From JBDTSW01 sp039930945 (lineage in GTDB: Bacteria; Actinomycetota; Thermoleophilia; Solirubrobacterales; 70-9), in assembly GCA_039930945.1 (NCBI GenBank), contig JBDTSW010000006.1:1-39234 (forward strand): a DNA stretch of 39,234 nt. Reading direction: 5' to 3'. Under the pieces are notes generated by a model. The model saw nothing but the letters and a program-made list of their open reading frames with translations, did no database searches and had not been told where the DNA came from. The position numbers were made by a program, and so were the translations under genes. Shown piece after piece: positions 21,993 through 32,633 of this stretch (positions are counted from its first letter, which is position 1; each line of letters starts with the position of its first letter).

Positions 21993-22955
21993 ATGGACCT
22001 CGATCTCGTCTTCCTGGGGACCGGCGGATCCGTGCCCACGGCGCGGCGCGCGACCGCCTGCGTGCTGACCCGGCTGGGCGGTGACCGGCTGCTGTTCGAC
22101 TGTGGCGAGGGTTCCCAGCGCCAGATGCAGCGCTCGACCGGTCTCGTGCAGGTGGACGAGATCTACCTGACGCATTTCCACGCCGACCACTACCTCGGCA
22201 TCCCGGGCCTGCTGAAGACCTACGACCTGACCGCGCGCGAGCGTCCCCTGCGGGTGGTCGGTCCGCCTGGGCTTCGGGAGCTGTTCAAGTCGCTGGCGAG
22301 GGTCTTTGGGCGGATCTCCTATGAGCTCGAGCTGGTCGAGCTGGAGGACGGAGAGGCGATCCGCTACGACGGCTATGAGGTGCGCTCGTTCGGTGTGTCG
22401 CACCGGGTACGCGCCTACGGCTACGCGATCGTCGAGGACGAGCGGCCGGGCCACCTCGACGCCGAGCGCGCAGCCGAGCTGGGGGTCGCAGACGGGCCCG
22501 ACCTGGGAAGGCTGCAGCGAGGAACGGAGGTGACCGGGGCCGACGGCGTGGTCACGCCGTCGCAGGTGATGGGCGAGCCGAGGGCCGGGCGCAAGGTCGT
22601 GATCACCGGGGACACCGCCCCCTGCGAGATGACCCGGCTGGCCGCTGACGACGCCCAGCTGCTGGTCCACGACGCATCCTTCGCCGACGCCGAGTCCGAG
22701 CGCGCCGCCGAGACCGGGCATTCGACCGCACGCCAGGCCGCGGAGCTGGCGCGCGACGCCGCCGTTCAGATGCTCGCGCTCGTTCACGCCTCGACCCGCT
22801 ACGACGTCCGCGAGCTGCTGGCCGAGGCTCGAGAGGTGTTCGCCGGCACGGAGGCGCCACGCGACTTCGACATCGTCGAGATCCCCTTCCCCGAACGGGG
22901 CAGGCCGCGGCTGATCGAGCGAGGCGCGCGGCCCCGGAGGACGCAGGCCGGCTAG
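21993..22955 (+). CDS. rnz: Ribonuclease Z
   Basis: 320 aa from ATG 21993 (upstream in-frame starts are ignored because a TACCGT -10 box lies 6 nt before this ATG). RNase Z cuts tRNA precursors at the 3' end before CCA addition. It shows LVFLGTGGSVPTARR at the N-terminus, LLFDCGEGSQRQMQ, the zinc motif YLTHFHADHYLGIPG, VVITGDTAPC, LLVHDASFAD and a final LALVHASTRY. This is the full metallo-beta-lactamase set of the family. It is suitably placed beside a tRNA gene that lacks an encoded CCA. Its TAG overlaps the stop of the convergent hydrolase gene by four bases (CTAG at 22952-22955). Confidence 0.92.
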   Translation: MDLDLVFLGTGGSVPTARRATACVLTRLGGDRLLFDCGEGSQRQMQRSTGLVQVDEIYLTHFHADHYLGIPGLLKTYDLTARERPLRVVGPPGLRELFKSLARVFGRISYELELVELEDGEAIRYDGYEVRSFGVSHRVRAYGYAIVEDERPGHLDAERAAELGVADGPDLGRLQRGTEVTGADGVVTPSQVMGEPRAGRKVVITGDTAPCEMTRLAADDAQLLVHDASFADAESERAAETGHSTARQAAELARDAAVQMLALVHASTRYDVRELLAEAREVFAGTEAPRDFDIVEIPFPERGRPRLIERGARPRRTQAG

Positions 22956-23830
22956 CCCAGGGGGGCGGCCAGGTCGCCGACCGCGCCGGCGATCGCGGGC
23001 GACTGGTCTTCCTGGAGGAAGTGCTTGGCCGGCAGCAGGGTGACGTCGTCGGTGTCGAGCGCCCGGCTTACAGCCTCGAGGCGGTCGAGGCCCAGCGCCG
23101 GGTCGCGCTCGCCCCAGACGATCCGGGCCGGCCAGGCGCGGTCCGCCAGCCCCTCCCAGAGGAACCTCTGCTTGTCCTCGGTCAGCTCGAAGCCGCGCAT
23201 GATCCGCAGAAACGCGCGCCCGCGATCGCGGTGCTTGAGCAGGTGGATGTGCACCTGGACCTCGGCCCGGGGGGTCGCCGAGCGGTCGGCGATCCCCTGG
23301 CGGTAGAAGATCTCTGAGCCGAGGCCGGGCCGGAGCAGCGCCAGCCAGGCCTCGCCGATCCCCCGCCGGGCGTAGGGTGCCATCACCCAGGGGCGGCGGA
23401 AGGTGGCGACGTCGAGCAGCGTGTTCAGCGCCGTCACCGACAGCACCCGGTCCGGATTGCGGATCGCCCACTCGAGGGCGATCGGGCCGCCGATGTCGTG
23501 GACCACGAGGTGGCAGCGGTCGATCTCGAGGGCGTCGATCGCCGCACCCGTCCAGCGCGACAGCCCCGACCAGGAATAGTCGAAGTCCCGCGGGCGCTCG
23601 GCGAGGCCGAGCCCGGGAAGGTCGAAGGCGATCGCGCGCAGCCCCTGGCTCGCCAGCTCCGGAACCAGCTTGCGGTAGAGGTAGGAGCTGGTCGGAACCC
23701 CATGGACGCAGACGACCGCGCCGCCGTCGCCCCGCTCGCGGACGAAGCTGGCGACTCCGCCGGCCTCAAAGCGGCTGCCGGCCGCCTGGTGGATGGCGAT
23801 CGCCTCGCGCGTTCCCTCGCTCATCTTCAT
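22952..23830 (-). CDS. Alpha/beta hydrolase, haloalkane dehalogenase-like
   Basis: 292 aa. The oxyanion region is VVCVHGVPTSSYLYRKLV; the nucleophile elbow is LVVHDIGGPIALEWA, with Asp where esterases have Ser, as in haloalkane dehalogenases and epoxide hydrolases. The acid is likely in VWGERDPALGLD and the base His in LLPAKHFLQED. Asp-type nucleophiles make dehalogenase or epoxide hydrolase activity the best guess; the physiological substrate is unknown. ATG 23830 is preferred over the in-frame ATG 23824. A GATGAT -10-like box (minus strand, 23845-23840) lies 9 nt upstream and touches a 26-bp palindrome. It is divergent from pyrR and ends on the rnz stop. Confidence 0.82.
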   Translation of the reverse strand: MKMSEGTREAIAIHQAAGSRFEAGGVASFVRERGDGGAVVCVHGVPTSSYLYRKLVPELASQGLRAIAFDLPGLGLAERPRDFDYSWSGLSRWTGAAIDALEIDRCHLVVHDIGGPIALEWAIRNPDRVLSVTALNTLLDVATFRRPWVMAPYARRGIGEAWLALLRPGLGSEIFYRQGIADRSATPRAEVQVHIHLLKHRDRGRAFLRIMRGFELTEDKQRFLWEGLADRAWPARIVWGERDPALGLDRLEAVSRALDTDDVTLLPAKHFLQEDQSPAIAGAVGDLAAPLG

Positions 23831-23842
23831 CGTCTCGGGATC

Positions 23843-23868
23843 ATCGCATCGCCCGCGGGCGATGCGAT
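23843..23868. promoter_or_regulatory. 26-bp perfect palindrome between hydrolase and pyrR promoters
   Basis: Two uninterrupted 13-bp arms, ATCGCATCGCCCG (23843-23855) and CGGGCGATGCGAT (23856-23868). The right end is 15 nt before the pyrR -10 box, so it covers the -35 region; the left end overlaps the hydrolase -10-like box. The placement suits a repressor operator acting on both genes. Confidence 0.55.
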
Positions 23869-23883
23869 CGCCGAGTGTCCTGC

Positions 23884-23889
23884 TACGGT
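23884..23889 (+). promoter_or_regulatory. -10 box TACGGT of the pyrimidine operon
   Basis: TACGGT predicts a start near 23896, only a few nucleotides before the PyrR-binding hairpin (23901-23931). The -35 position falls in the 26-bp palindrome. Confidence 0.5.
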
Positions 23890-23900
23890 CACGGCGTCGG

Positions 23901-23931
23901 TTCCTTTAACCCGGTCCGGAGAGACCAGGAA
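23901..23931 (+). promoter_or_regulatory. PyrR-binding hairpin overlapping the pyrR ribosome binding site
   Basis: The upper stem-loop GGTCCGGAGAGACC (23913-23926) matches the PyrR binding-loop pattern (UCCNGNGAG in the loop, with compensating pairs in the stem). The lower stem TTCCT (23901-23905) pairs with AGGAA (23927-23931), which is the Shine-Dalgarno of pyrR (AGGAAGG, 8 nt before TTG 23942). UMP-loaded PyrR would stabilise the hairpin and block translation, as described for mycobacteria. No terminator follows, so control is probably translational. Confidence 0.7.
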
Positions 23932-23941
23932 GGGGCGCGTT

Positions 23942-24523
23942 TTGGAAGACCTGCAAAGGGTCGTGCTCGATCGTGACGATCTGCGTCGCACGTTGGTGCG
24001 GATCGCGCACGAGATCATCGAGAAGAACCCCGCTGGCGAGAACCTCGCCATCGTCGGCATCCACACGCGCGGAGCCCTGCTGGCGGCCCGCCTGCAGGCG
24101 CTGATCGGCGAGCTCTCGGGATCCGAGGTCCCGCTGGGCGACATCGACATCTCCTTCTACCGCGACGACGTCGACGATCGCGAGCCGGACGCGCAGCCGG
24201 TGGTGCACGCCTCGCACCTCGACTTCGACCTCGCCGGCCGCACGGTGGTCCTCGTCGACGATGTCCTCTACACCGGGCGCACGGCACGAGCCGCGATTGA
24301 GGCGCTGTTCGACTACGGGCGGCCCGGGCGGGTGCAGCTAGCGGCGCTGATCGACCGCGGGCATCGCGAGCTTCCCATCCGCCCCGACTACGTCGGCAAG
24401 AACCTGCCGACGGCGCGCGAGGAGCGGGTCTACGTCAGGGTGGTGGAGGCCGACGGGTTCGACGAGGTATCGATCGACCGGGCGCTCGAGGCAGCCGCGG
24501 CCGGCGGCGAGGAGGACGAATGA
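23942..24523 (+). CDS. pyrR: Pyrimidine operon regulator PyrR / uracil phosphoribosyltransferase
   Basis: 193 aa from TTG 23942, chosen because the Shine-Dalgarno AGGAAGG is 8 nt upstream and the protein then starts (M)EDLQRVVLDRDDLRR. The PRPP-binding motif is TVVLVDDVLYTGRTARAAI; IVGIHTRGALLAARL is the N-terminal PRTase strand and DISFYRDDVDD lies between. PyrR binds pyr leader RNA in a UMP-dependent way and often retains uracil phosphoribosyltransferase activity. A matching RNA hairpin lies directly before this gene, so it should regulate its own operon. The TGA overlaps the pyrB ATG (ATGA). Confidence 0.95.
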   Translation: MEDLQRVVLDRDDLRRTLVRIAHEIIEKNPAGENLAIVGIHTRGALLAARLQALIGELSGSEVPLGDIDISFYRDDVDDREPDAQPVVHASHLDFDLAGRTVVLVDDVLYTGRTARAAIEALFDYGRPGRVQLAALIDRGHRELPIRPDYVGKNLPTAREERVYVRVVEADGFDEVSIDRALEAAAAGGEEDE

Positions 24524-25494
24524 GGCATCTGCTGGCGATCGAGGGGATGGATCGCGCCGAGATCGAGCGCATCCTCGAGCGAGCCGAGAGCTTCGCCGAG
24601 GTGGGACGGCGAGACATCAAGAAGGTGCCGACCCTGCGGGGGCGGACCATCGTCAGCCTCTTCTACGAGGCGAGCACCCGCACCAGCTCCTCGTTCGAGC
24701 TCGCCGCCAAGCGCCTCTCGGCCGACGTCGTCTCGGTCAAGGCGGCCGGCTCCGCGGTGGACAAGGGCGAGTCGCTGAAGGACACGATCTCCACCCTCAG
24801 CGCCTACGGGCCGGCGGCGATCATCATCCGCTCGCCCCACGCCGGAGCCGCAGAGCTGGTCACCCACTGGACCGACGCCGCGGTGATCAACGCGGGCGAC
24901 GGCAAGCACGAGCACCCCAGCCAGGCGCTGCTCGACGTGCACACGCTGCGGCAGCGACTGGGCGAGCTCGACGGCAAGCGGATCTGGATCGTCGGCGACG
25001 TCCTCCACAGCCGGGTGGCGCGATCCTGCGCGCTGGCCTTTCGCGCGATGGGCGCCGAGGTGACCCTCGCCGGCCCGCCGACGCTGATCCCGCGCGGGAT
25101 CCAGGAGGTGCTCGACTGCGAGGTCGCCTACGGGCTCGAGGGACTGGACGAGGCCGACGTGGTCTACGCCCTGCGGATGCAGCGCGAGCGCATGAGCGAG
25201 TCCTTCGTTCCCTCGATCCGCGAGTACGCGACCCACTTCCAGATCGACTCGCGGCGCCTGGGCCCGCGCCAGCTGTTGATGCACCCGGGGCCGGTCAACC
25301 GCGGGGTCGAGCTTTCCGCCGAGGTGATCGACGGGCCCAGCTCGCTGATCGCCGCCCAGGTCGCCAGCGGCCTGGTGGTGCGGATGGCGATCATCTACGA
25401 GCTGCTCACCGGCAGCGACCGTCCGCCCAGCGCCCGCGAGCTCGCTGACGACGTCGAGCTGACCGCGCCGACGCCGATCGGCGAGCCCGCGTGA
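24520..25494 (+). CDS. pyrB: Aspartate carbamoyltransferase catalytic subunit
   Basis: 324 aa, second step of UMP synthesis: carbamoyl phosphate plus aspartate to carbamoyl aspartate. The carbamoyl-phosphate loop is SLFYEASTRTSSSFELAAKRL; the HEHPSQALLDVHTL and LLMHPGPVNRGVE motifs complete the active site, and RIWIVGDVLHSRVARS starts the aspartate domain. The length is slightly above the roughly 310 aa of many homologues because of a C-terminal tail. No PyrI is present. It is coupled to pyrR by ATGA, and its stop overlaps the GTG of the bridging ORF that leads to pyrC. Confidence 0.96.
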   Translation: MRHLLAIEGMDRAEIERILERAESFAEVGRRDIKKVPTLRGRTIVSLFYEASTRTSSSFELAAKRLSADVVSVKAAGSAVDKGESLKDTISTLSAYGPAAIIIRSPHAGAAELVTHWTDAAVINAGDGKHEHPSQALLDVHTLRQRLGELDGKRIWIVGDVLHSRVARSCALAFRAMGAEVTLAGPPTLIPRGIQEVLDCEVAYGLEGLDEADVVYALRMQRERMSESFVPSIREYATHFQIDSRRLGPRQLLMHPGPVNRGVELSAEVIDGPSSLIAAQVASGLVVRMAIIYELLTGSDRPPSARELADDVELTAPTPIGEPA

Positions 25495-25610
25495 ATCACT
25501 CCGGCGACATCCTCTCAGGGAGCCGAAGGCGACCGGTGATCCGAGCTTGCTCGGATTCGTCCGGTGTCGCCGGGTTCGGGCGCCGGCGTGGCGGCAGGTC
25601 CAGCCGATGA
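25491..25610 (+). CDS. Bridging 39-codon ORF between pyrB and pyrC
   Basis: GTG 25491 overlaps the pyrB stop (GTGA) and the frame stays open for 39 codons to TGA 25608-25610, which overlaps the pyrC ATG (ATGA at 25607). The peptide (starting VNHSGDILSGSRRRP) is Arg/Gly/Ser-rich and unrecognised. The stretch also holds nested inverted repeats, so the DNA or RNA structure may be the selected feature. Its double overlap fits a ribosome bridge for an otherwise distant pyrC start. Confidence 0.4.
   Translation: MNHSGDILSGSRRRPVIRACSDSSGVAGFGRRRGGRSSR
25501..25573. repeat. Nested inverted repeats in the pyrB-pyrC gap
   Basis: Outer arms CCGGCGACA (25501-25509) and TGTCGCCGG (25565-25573) are exact reverse complements. 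Inside, ATCCGAGC (25539-25546), TT, GCTCGGAT (25549-25556) is a perfect hairpin, and CCGG occurs on both sides of it (25533 and 25561). GGCGAC at 25528-25533 could compete with the outer left arm for the right arm. Confidence 0.6.
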
Positions 25611-26959
25611 GAGCAATTAGCCAACTGGACTGGCGGGGGAAGGGGGTGCCGTGCCCCGACCTGGTGTTGAGGCGCGCCGGGCTGCTCGACCCGCGGGCCG
25701 GGATCGACGGCGTCTTCGACCTTGTCGTGCGCGGTGGCGAGCTGGCCGAGCTGGCCGAGCCGGGAAGCGTCGGCGAGGATGATGGGGAGGTGATCGACGC
25801 CGAGGGGATGCGCGTCTTTCCCGCCTTCTTCGACCCGCACGTCCACCTGCGCACGCCGGGCCAGGAGGACGTCGAGGACGTCGAGACCGGGTCGCGCGCG
25901 GCCGCCGCCGGCGGCTACTGCGGGATCCTGGCGATGGCCAATACCCGGCCGCCGGTGGACACCGCCGCCGACATCAGCGCCCTGCGCGAGCGCGCCTCGG
26001 CCGAGGCGTCGGTCCCGGTCGGCTTCCTGGCGACGGTCACCCGCGCGATGGCGGGGGAGGAGCTGACCGAGATGGCGGAGCTGGCGGAGGCCGGTGCCGC
26101 GGGCTTCTCGGACGACGGCCTGCCGATCCGCAGCGCCAGGGTGCTGCGCCGCGCGCTCCAGTACCAGCGCCTGGTCGGCGGCCAGCTCGCCCTGCACGAG
26201 GAGGATCCCGGGCTGTCGGGCGGCGGCGTCATGCACGAGGGCCCCGTCTCGGCGATCCTCGGCCTGGAGGGCATCCCCTCCGTCTCGGAGTCGACGATGA
26301 TCGCCCGCGACGCGGCGCTCGCCGAGTTCGAGGACGCCCGCATCCACGTGCAGCACCTCTCGGCGCGGGAGTCGGTCGAGGTCGTGGCCGCCGCCAAGGA
26401 ACGGGGGATAGCGATCAGCTGCGAGGCCACCCCGCATCACCTGACGCTCACCGACGAACAGGTGCGATCCCTCGACGCGGGCTTGAAGATGAACCCGCCG
26501 CTGCGCAGCGAGGATGACCGCCAGGCCCTGATCGAGGGCCTGCGGTCGGGGATCATCGACTGCGTCGCCACCGACCACGCCCCGCATCCCCCGGAGTCGA
26601 AGGAGGTCCCGTTCGAACAGGCGGCGATGGGGGTCACCGGCCTGGAGACGGCATTCGCCGTGCTGCACACCGAGCTGGTCCTGCCGGGGACGCTCGAGCT
26701 GGCGACCCTGGTCGACCGGATGAGCGCCGGGGCGGCGTCGTTCGACCTCGACCTGCCCAGCCTCGCCAAGGGAAGCGAGGCGAACCTGGTCCTGTTCGAC
26801 CCCGAGGCCGAGTGGGAGGCCGGGGCCGACGGCTGGGAGAGCCGCTCTGAGAACTCGTGCTTCAACGGCAACCGGTTGCGCGGCAGGGTGCTGATGACCG
26901 TCGCCGCGGGCGGGGTCGCCTACCGGCAGCGCAGCTTCGCCGTCGGGGTCGCCGAGTGA
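25607..26959 (+). CDS. pyrC: Dihydroorotase
   Basis: 450 aa from ATG 25607. It cyclises carbamoyl aspartate to dihydroorotate. The amidohydrolase metal motif is FFDPHVHLRTPGQ, followed by ANTRPPVDT, FSDDGLPI, CEATPHHLTLTD and CVATDHAPHPPESKE, the class I dihydroorotase set. About 20 residues (RAISQLDWRGKGVPCP) precede the usual start. GTG 25646, just after a GGGGAAGGGG run, is the alternative and would give VPCPDLVLRRAGLLDP. ATG 25607 is preferred because the bridging ORF ends exactly on it. The stop overlaps the next gene (GTGA). Confidence 0.95.
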   Translation: MRAISQLDWRGKGVPCPDLVLRRAGLLDPRAGIDGVFDLVVRGGELAELAEPGSVGEDDGEVIDAEGMRVFPAFFDPHVHLRTPGQEDVEDVETGSRAAAAGGYCGILAMANTRPPVDTAADISALRERASAEASVPVGFLATVTRAMAGEELTEMAELAEAGAAGFSDDGLPIRSARVLRRALQYQRLVGGQLALHEEDPGLSGGGVMHEGPVSAILGLEGIPSVSESTMIARDAALAEFEDARIHVQHLSARESVEVVAAAKERGIAISCEATPHHLTLTDEQVRSLDAGLKMNPPLRSEDDRQALIEGLRSGIIDCVATDHAPHPPESKEVPFEQAAMGVTGLETAFAVLHTELVLPGTLELATLVDRMSAGAASFDLDLPSLAKGSEANLVLFDPEAEWEAGADGWESRSENSCFNGNRLRGRVLMTVAAGGVAYRQRSFAVGVAE

Positions 26960-27519
26960 GCACGGCGGGCAGGCTCGACCCGGAGCGAACGGCGCTGGTC
27001 GTCGTCGATGTCCAGGAGGCCTTCCGCAAGGCGATCCCGGGGTTCGACGGGATCGCCAAGGCGATTGCGACGCTGGCGCGCGGCGCCGAGGCCCTCGGCA
27101 TCCCGGTGTTGGTGACCGAGCAGTACTCGAGGGGCCTGGGGGCGACGGTTGCAGAGGTCGCGGAGGCGCTGCCCGCGGGGACGGAGCCGATTGAAAAGCT
27201 CGTGTTCGCGGCGTCGAAGGCCGACGGCTTCGACCTCGCAGGCCGCGGTCAGGCGCTGGTTTGCGGGGTCGAGACCCACGTCTGCGTCAACCAGACGACC
27301 CTCGACCTGCTCGCCGGGGGGGTCGAGGTTCACGTCGCCGGCGACGCCGTCGGCTCACGCACCGAGGACAACAGGCGGATCGGTCTGGAGAAGATGGAGC
27401 GCGCCGGCGCCGTCGTCACCAGCGTCGAGACGGCGCTGTTCGAGCTCGTCGGACGCGCCGGGACGGACGAGTTCAAGCAGGTGCAGAAGCTGGTCCTCGA
27501 CTTCGCCCCGAATCCGTGA
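26956..27519 (+). CDS. Isochorismatase-like cysteine hydrolase
   Basis: 187 aa from GTG 26956, overlapping the pyrC stop. The catalytic triad of the family is visible: Asp in ALVVVDVQEAF (residue 18), Lys in PIEKLVFAAS, and Cys in LVCGVETHVCVNQT. Members hydrolyse isochorismate, nicotinamide, N-carbamoyl compounds or ureidoacrylate. It sits between pyrC and carA with four-base overlaps on both sides, so it is co-translated with the pyrimidine genes. A role in clearing or salvaging a carbamoylated or pyrimidine-breakdown compound is a reasonable guess but unproven. In Mycobacterium tuberculosis this slot holds an unrelated membrane protein. Confidence 0.85.
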   Translation: MSTAGRLDPERTALVVVDVQEAFRKAIPGFDGIAKAIATLARGAEALGIPVLVTEQYSRGLGATVAEVAEALPAGTEPIEKLVFAASKADGFDLAGRGQALVCGVETHVCVNQTTLDLLAGGVEVHVAGDAVGSRTEDNRRIGLEKMERAGAVVTSVETALFELVGRAGTDEFKQVQKLVLDFAPNP

Positions 27520-28632
27520 TCAGCGGCGAGGCGGGGTACCTGCTGCTGGAGGACGGCACCCGGAGCGACGGCGAGCTCTGCGGCGCCGACGGCGCGACCA
27601 CCGGCGAGGTCGTCTTCAACACGGCGATGACGGGATATCAGGAGGCGGTGACCGATCCTTCCTATGCCGGCCAGATCATCACCTTCACCTACCCGTTGGT
27701 CGGCAACTACGGGGTCGGGGCCGCGGCGATGGAGTCCGACCGCGCCCACGTGCGCGGCGTCGTCATGCGCGAGGGCAAGAACGCCGAGGACGCCGCCGCG
27801 GCCGAGGGCGGCTGGCTCGACTGGCTGCGCGACTGCGGGGTGGCGGCGATCTCCGGGGTGGACACGCGCGAGCTGGTGCGCCACATCCGCGATCAAGGCG
27901 CGATGCGCGGCGGGATCTTCCCGGCCGGCCTGAGCCAGCAGGAGGCCGGAGCGCGAATCGGCACCGAGCCATCGATGGAGGGGGCCGATCTGGCCCGAAC
28001 GGTGACTCCGGCCGAAGCGGTCGAGCTCCCGGGCGAGGGGCCCCACATCGTCGGCATCGACACCGGGATCAAGCTCTCGATCATTCGGCAATTCCGCGAG
28101 CGGGATTGCCGGTTGACGCTTCTGCCCTGTGGGTCCGACGCCGAGACCGTGCTCGCCCATGACCCCGACCTCGTCTTCCTCGCCAACGGGCCCGGCGACC
28201 CGGCCGCCCTCGGCGGTCTCATCGACACCGTGCGTGAGCTGATCGGCGAGCGGCCGATCGTCGGAATCTGCCTCGGCCACCAGGTTCTGTGCCGGGCCAT
28301 CGGCTTGGAGACCTTCAAGCTGCCCTTCGGCCACCGTGGCGCCAATCATCCGGTCAAGGACCTGCGCACCGGCAGGATCGAGATCACCTCGCAGAATCAT
28401 GGCTTCGCCGTCAGGGGCCCGACCGGCGAGTCACGGATCGAGGACGACGAGCCGGTCGGCTGGGATACCGACTTCGGTGCCGCGCAGCTCACCCACCTCA
28501 ACCTCTACGACCGCACGGTCGAGGGGCTCGAGCTGAAGGACGTCGCCGCGGCGACCGTCCAATACCACCCCGAGGCCGGCCCCGGCCCGCACGACGCCCG
28601 CCACCTGTTCGACAGGTTCCTGGGGATGGCCC

Positions 28633-28646
<14 letters not shown>
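27516..28646 (+). CDS. carA: Carbamoyl-phosphate synthase small subunit
   Basis: 376 aa from GTG 27516 (GTGA overlap with the preceding stop). It hydrolyses glutamine and channels ammonia to CarB. The N-terminal domain has VVFNTAMTGYQEAVTDPSY and YPLVGNYGV. The amidotransferase half has the nucleophile elbow VGICLGHQVLCRA, the FGHRGANHPV block, ITSQNHGFAV, and the His/Glu pair in YHPEAGPGPHDARHLF. Full length and complete active site. Its last 14 bases overlap carB. Confidence 0.96.
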
Positions 28647-31778
<3,132 letters not shown>

Positions 31779-31782
<4 letters not shown>

Positions 31783-32633
31783 CCGAGCGGGTACCAGCCC
31801 CGCCCGGGCGCCGGCGCGCCGAGGTGGTCGCCACCGGCGCCACCGGCGGCTATCGGATCTTCTCGGCGCTCGACATCGAGGGCCCCGAGCCGGAGGCGGG
31901 CCAGTTCTACATGCTCGCCGGGGCCGATTGCTGGGGTGGGGAGGGGGGCCGGCCGTTCTTGCCCCGCGCCTTTTCGGTGGCGGCCGCGGTGCCGTCGCTC
32001 GGCGGCGTCCGCCTCGACTTCCTGGTCGAGGCGGTGGGACCCGGCACGCGCCGCCTGGCGGCGCTCGCCAAGGGGGACGGGCTGTGGCTCACCGGGCCCC
32101 TCGGCCGCCCGTTCGCGATGCCGGCCGAGATCAGCGCCGACGCGGCGGGGGCGATCCTGGTCGGCGGTGGGATCGGGATCGCGCCTCTGGCGCTGTTTCG
32201 CCGCCGCCTCGAGCGCGACGGGGTCCCGCAACGGGTGCTGCTAGGGTTTCGCGACCGCACCCACTCGGGCGGGGTCGAGGACCTGTTTGGATGCGAGCAG
32301 GTGCGCCTCGCCTCGGAGGACGGCCACGCGGGGCACCGCGGCTACGTCACCGACCTCCTGGCCGTGATCCTGGCGGGAGACGCGGCCGCGTCGGCCGTCG
32401 TCTATGCCTGCGGGCCGCCGGCGATGCTGGAGGCGGTGCGCGAGCTCTGCGGCCGCAGCGGCGTGCCGGCGGAGCTGGCGATGGAGTCGCCGATGGCGTG
32501 TGGCTTCGGCGCCTGCTTCGGATGTGCGGTGCCGCTTGCCTCCGGGGGCTTCATGCGCCTCTGCATCGACGGGCCGGTGGTCCGCTCGGCCGAGATCACC
32601 TCGGCGCTGGTCGCGGGGACCGGGCACCGGTGA
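31779..32633 (+). CDS. pyrK: Dihydroorotate dehydrogenase B electron transfer subunit
   Basis: 284 aa. It binds FAD and a [2Fe-2S] cluster and passes electrons from PyrD to NAD+. The FAD-binding barrel has GQFYMLAGAD and RPFLPRAFSVAAA; GAILVGGGIGIAPLALFRRRL is the NAD-binding strand; VYACGPPAML precedes the cluster ligands in MACGFGACFGCAVPLASG and RLCIDGP (four Cys). Order and overlaps with carB (ATGA) and pyrD (GTGA) place it firmly in the operon. Its presence means this organism uses the class 1B enzyme and not the quinone-linked class 2 enzyme known from mycobacteria. Confidence 0.92.

Noticed and set aside
25547..25606. Upstream TTG start for pyrC at 25547
   Set aside because: The added 20 residues are Arg-rich, fall in the nested inverted repeats, and the bridging ORF ends exactly on ATG 25607.
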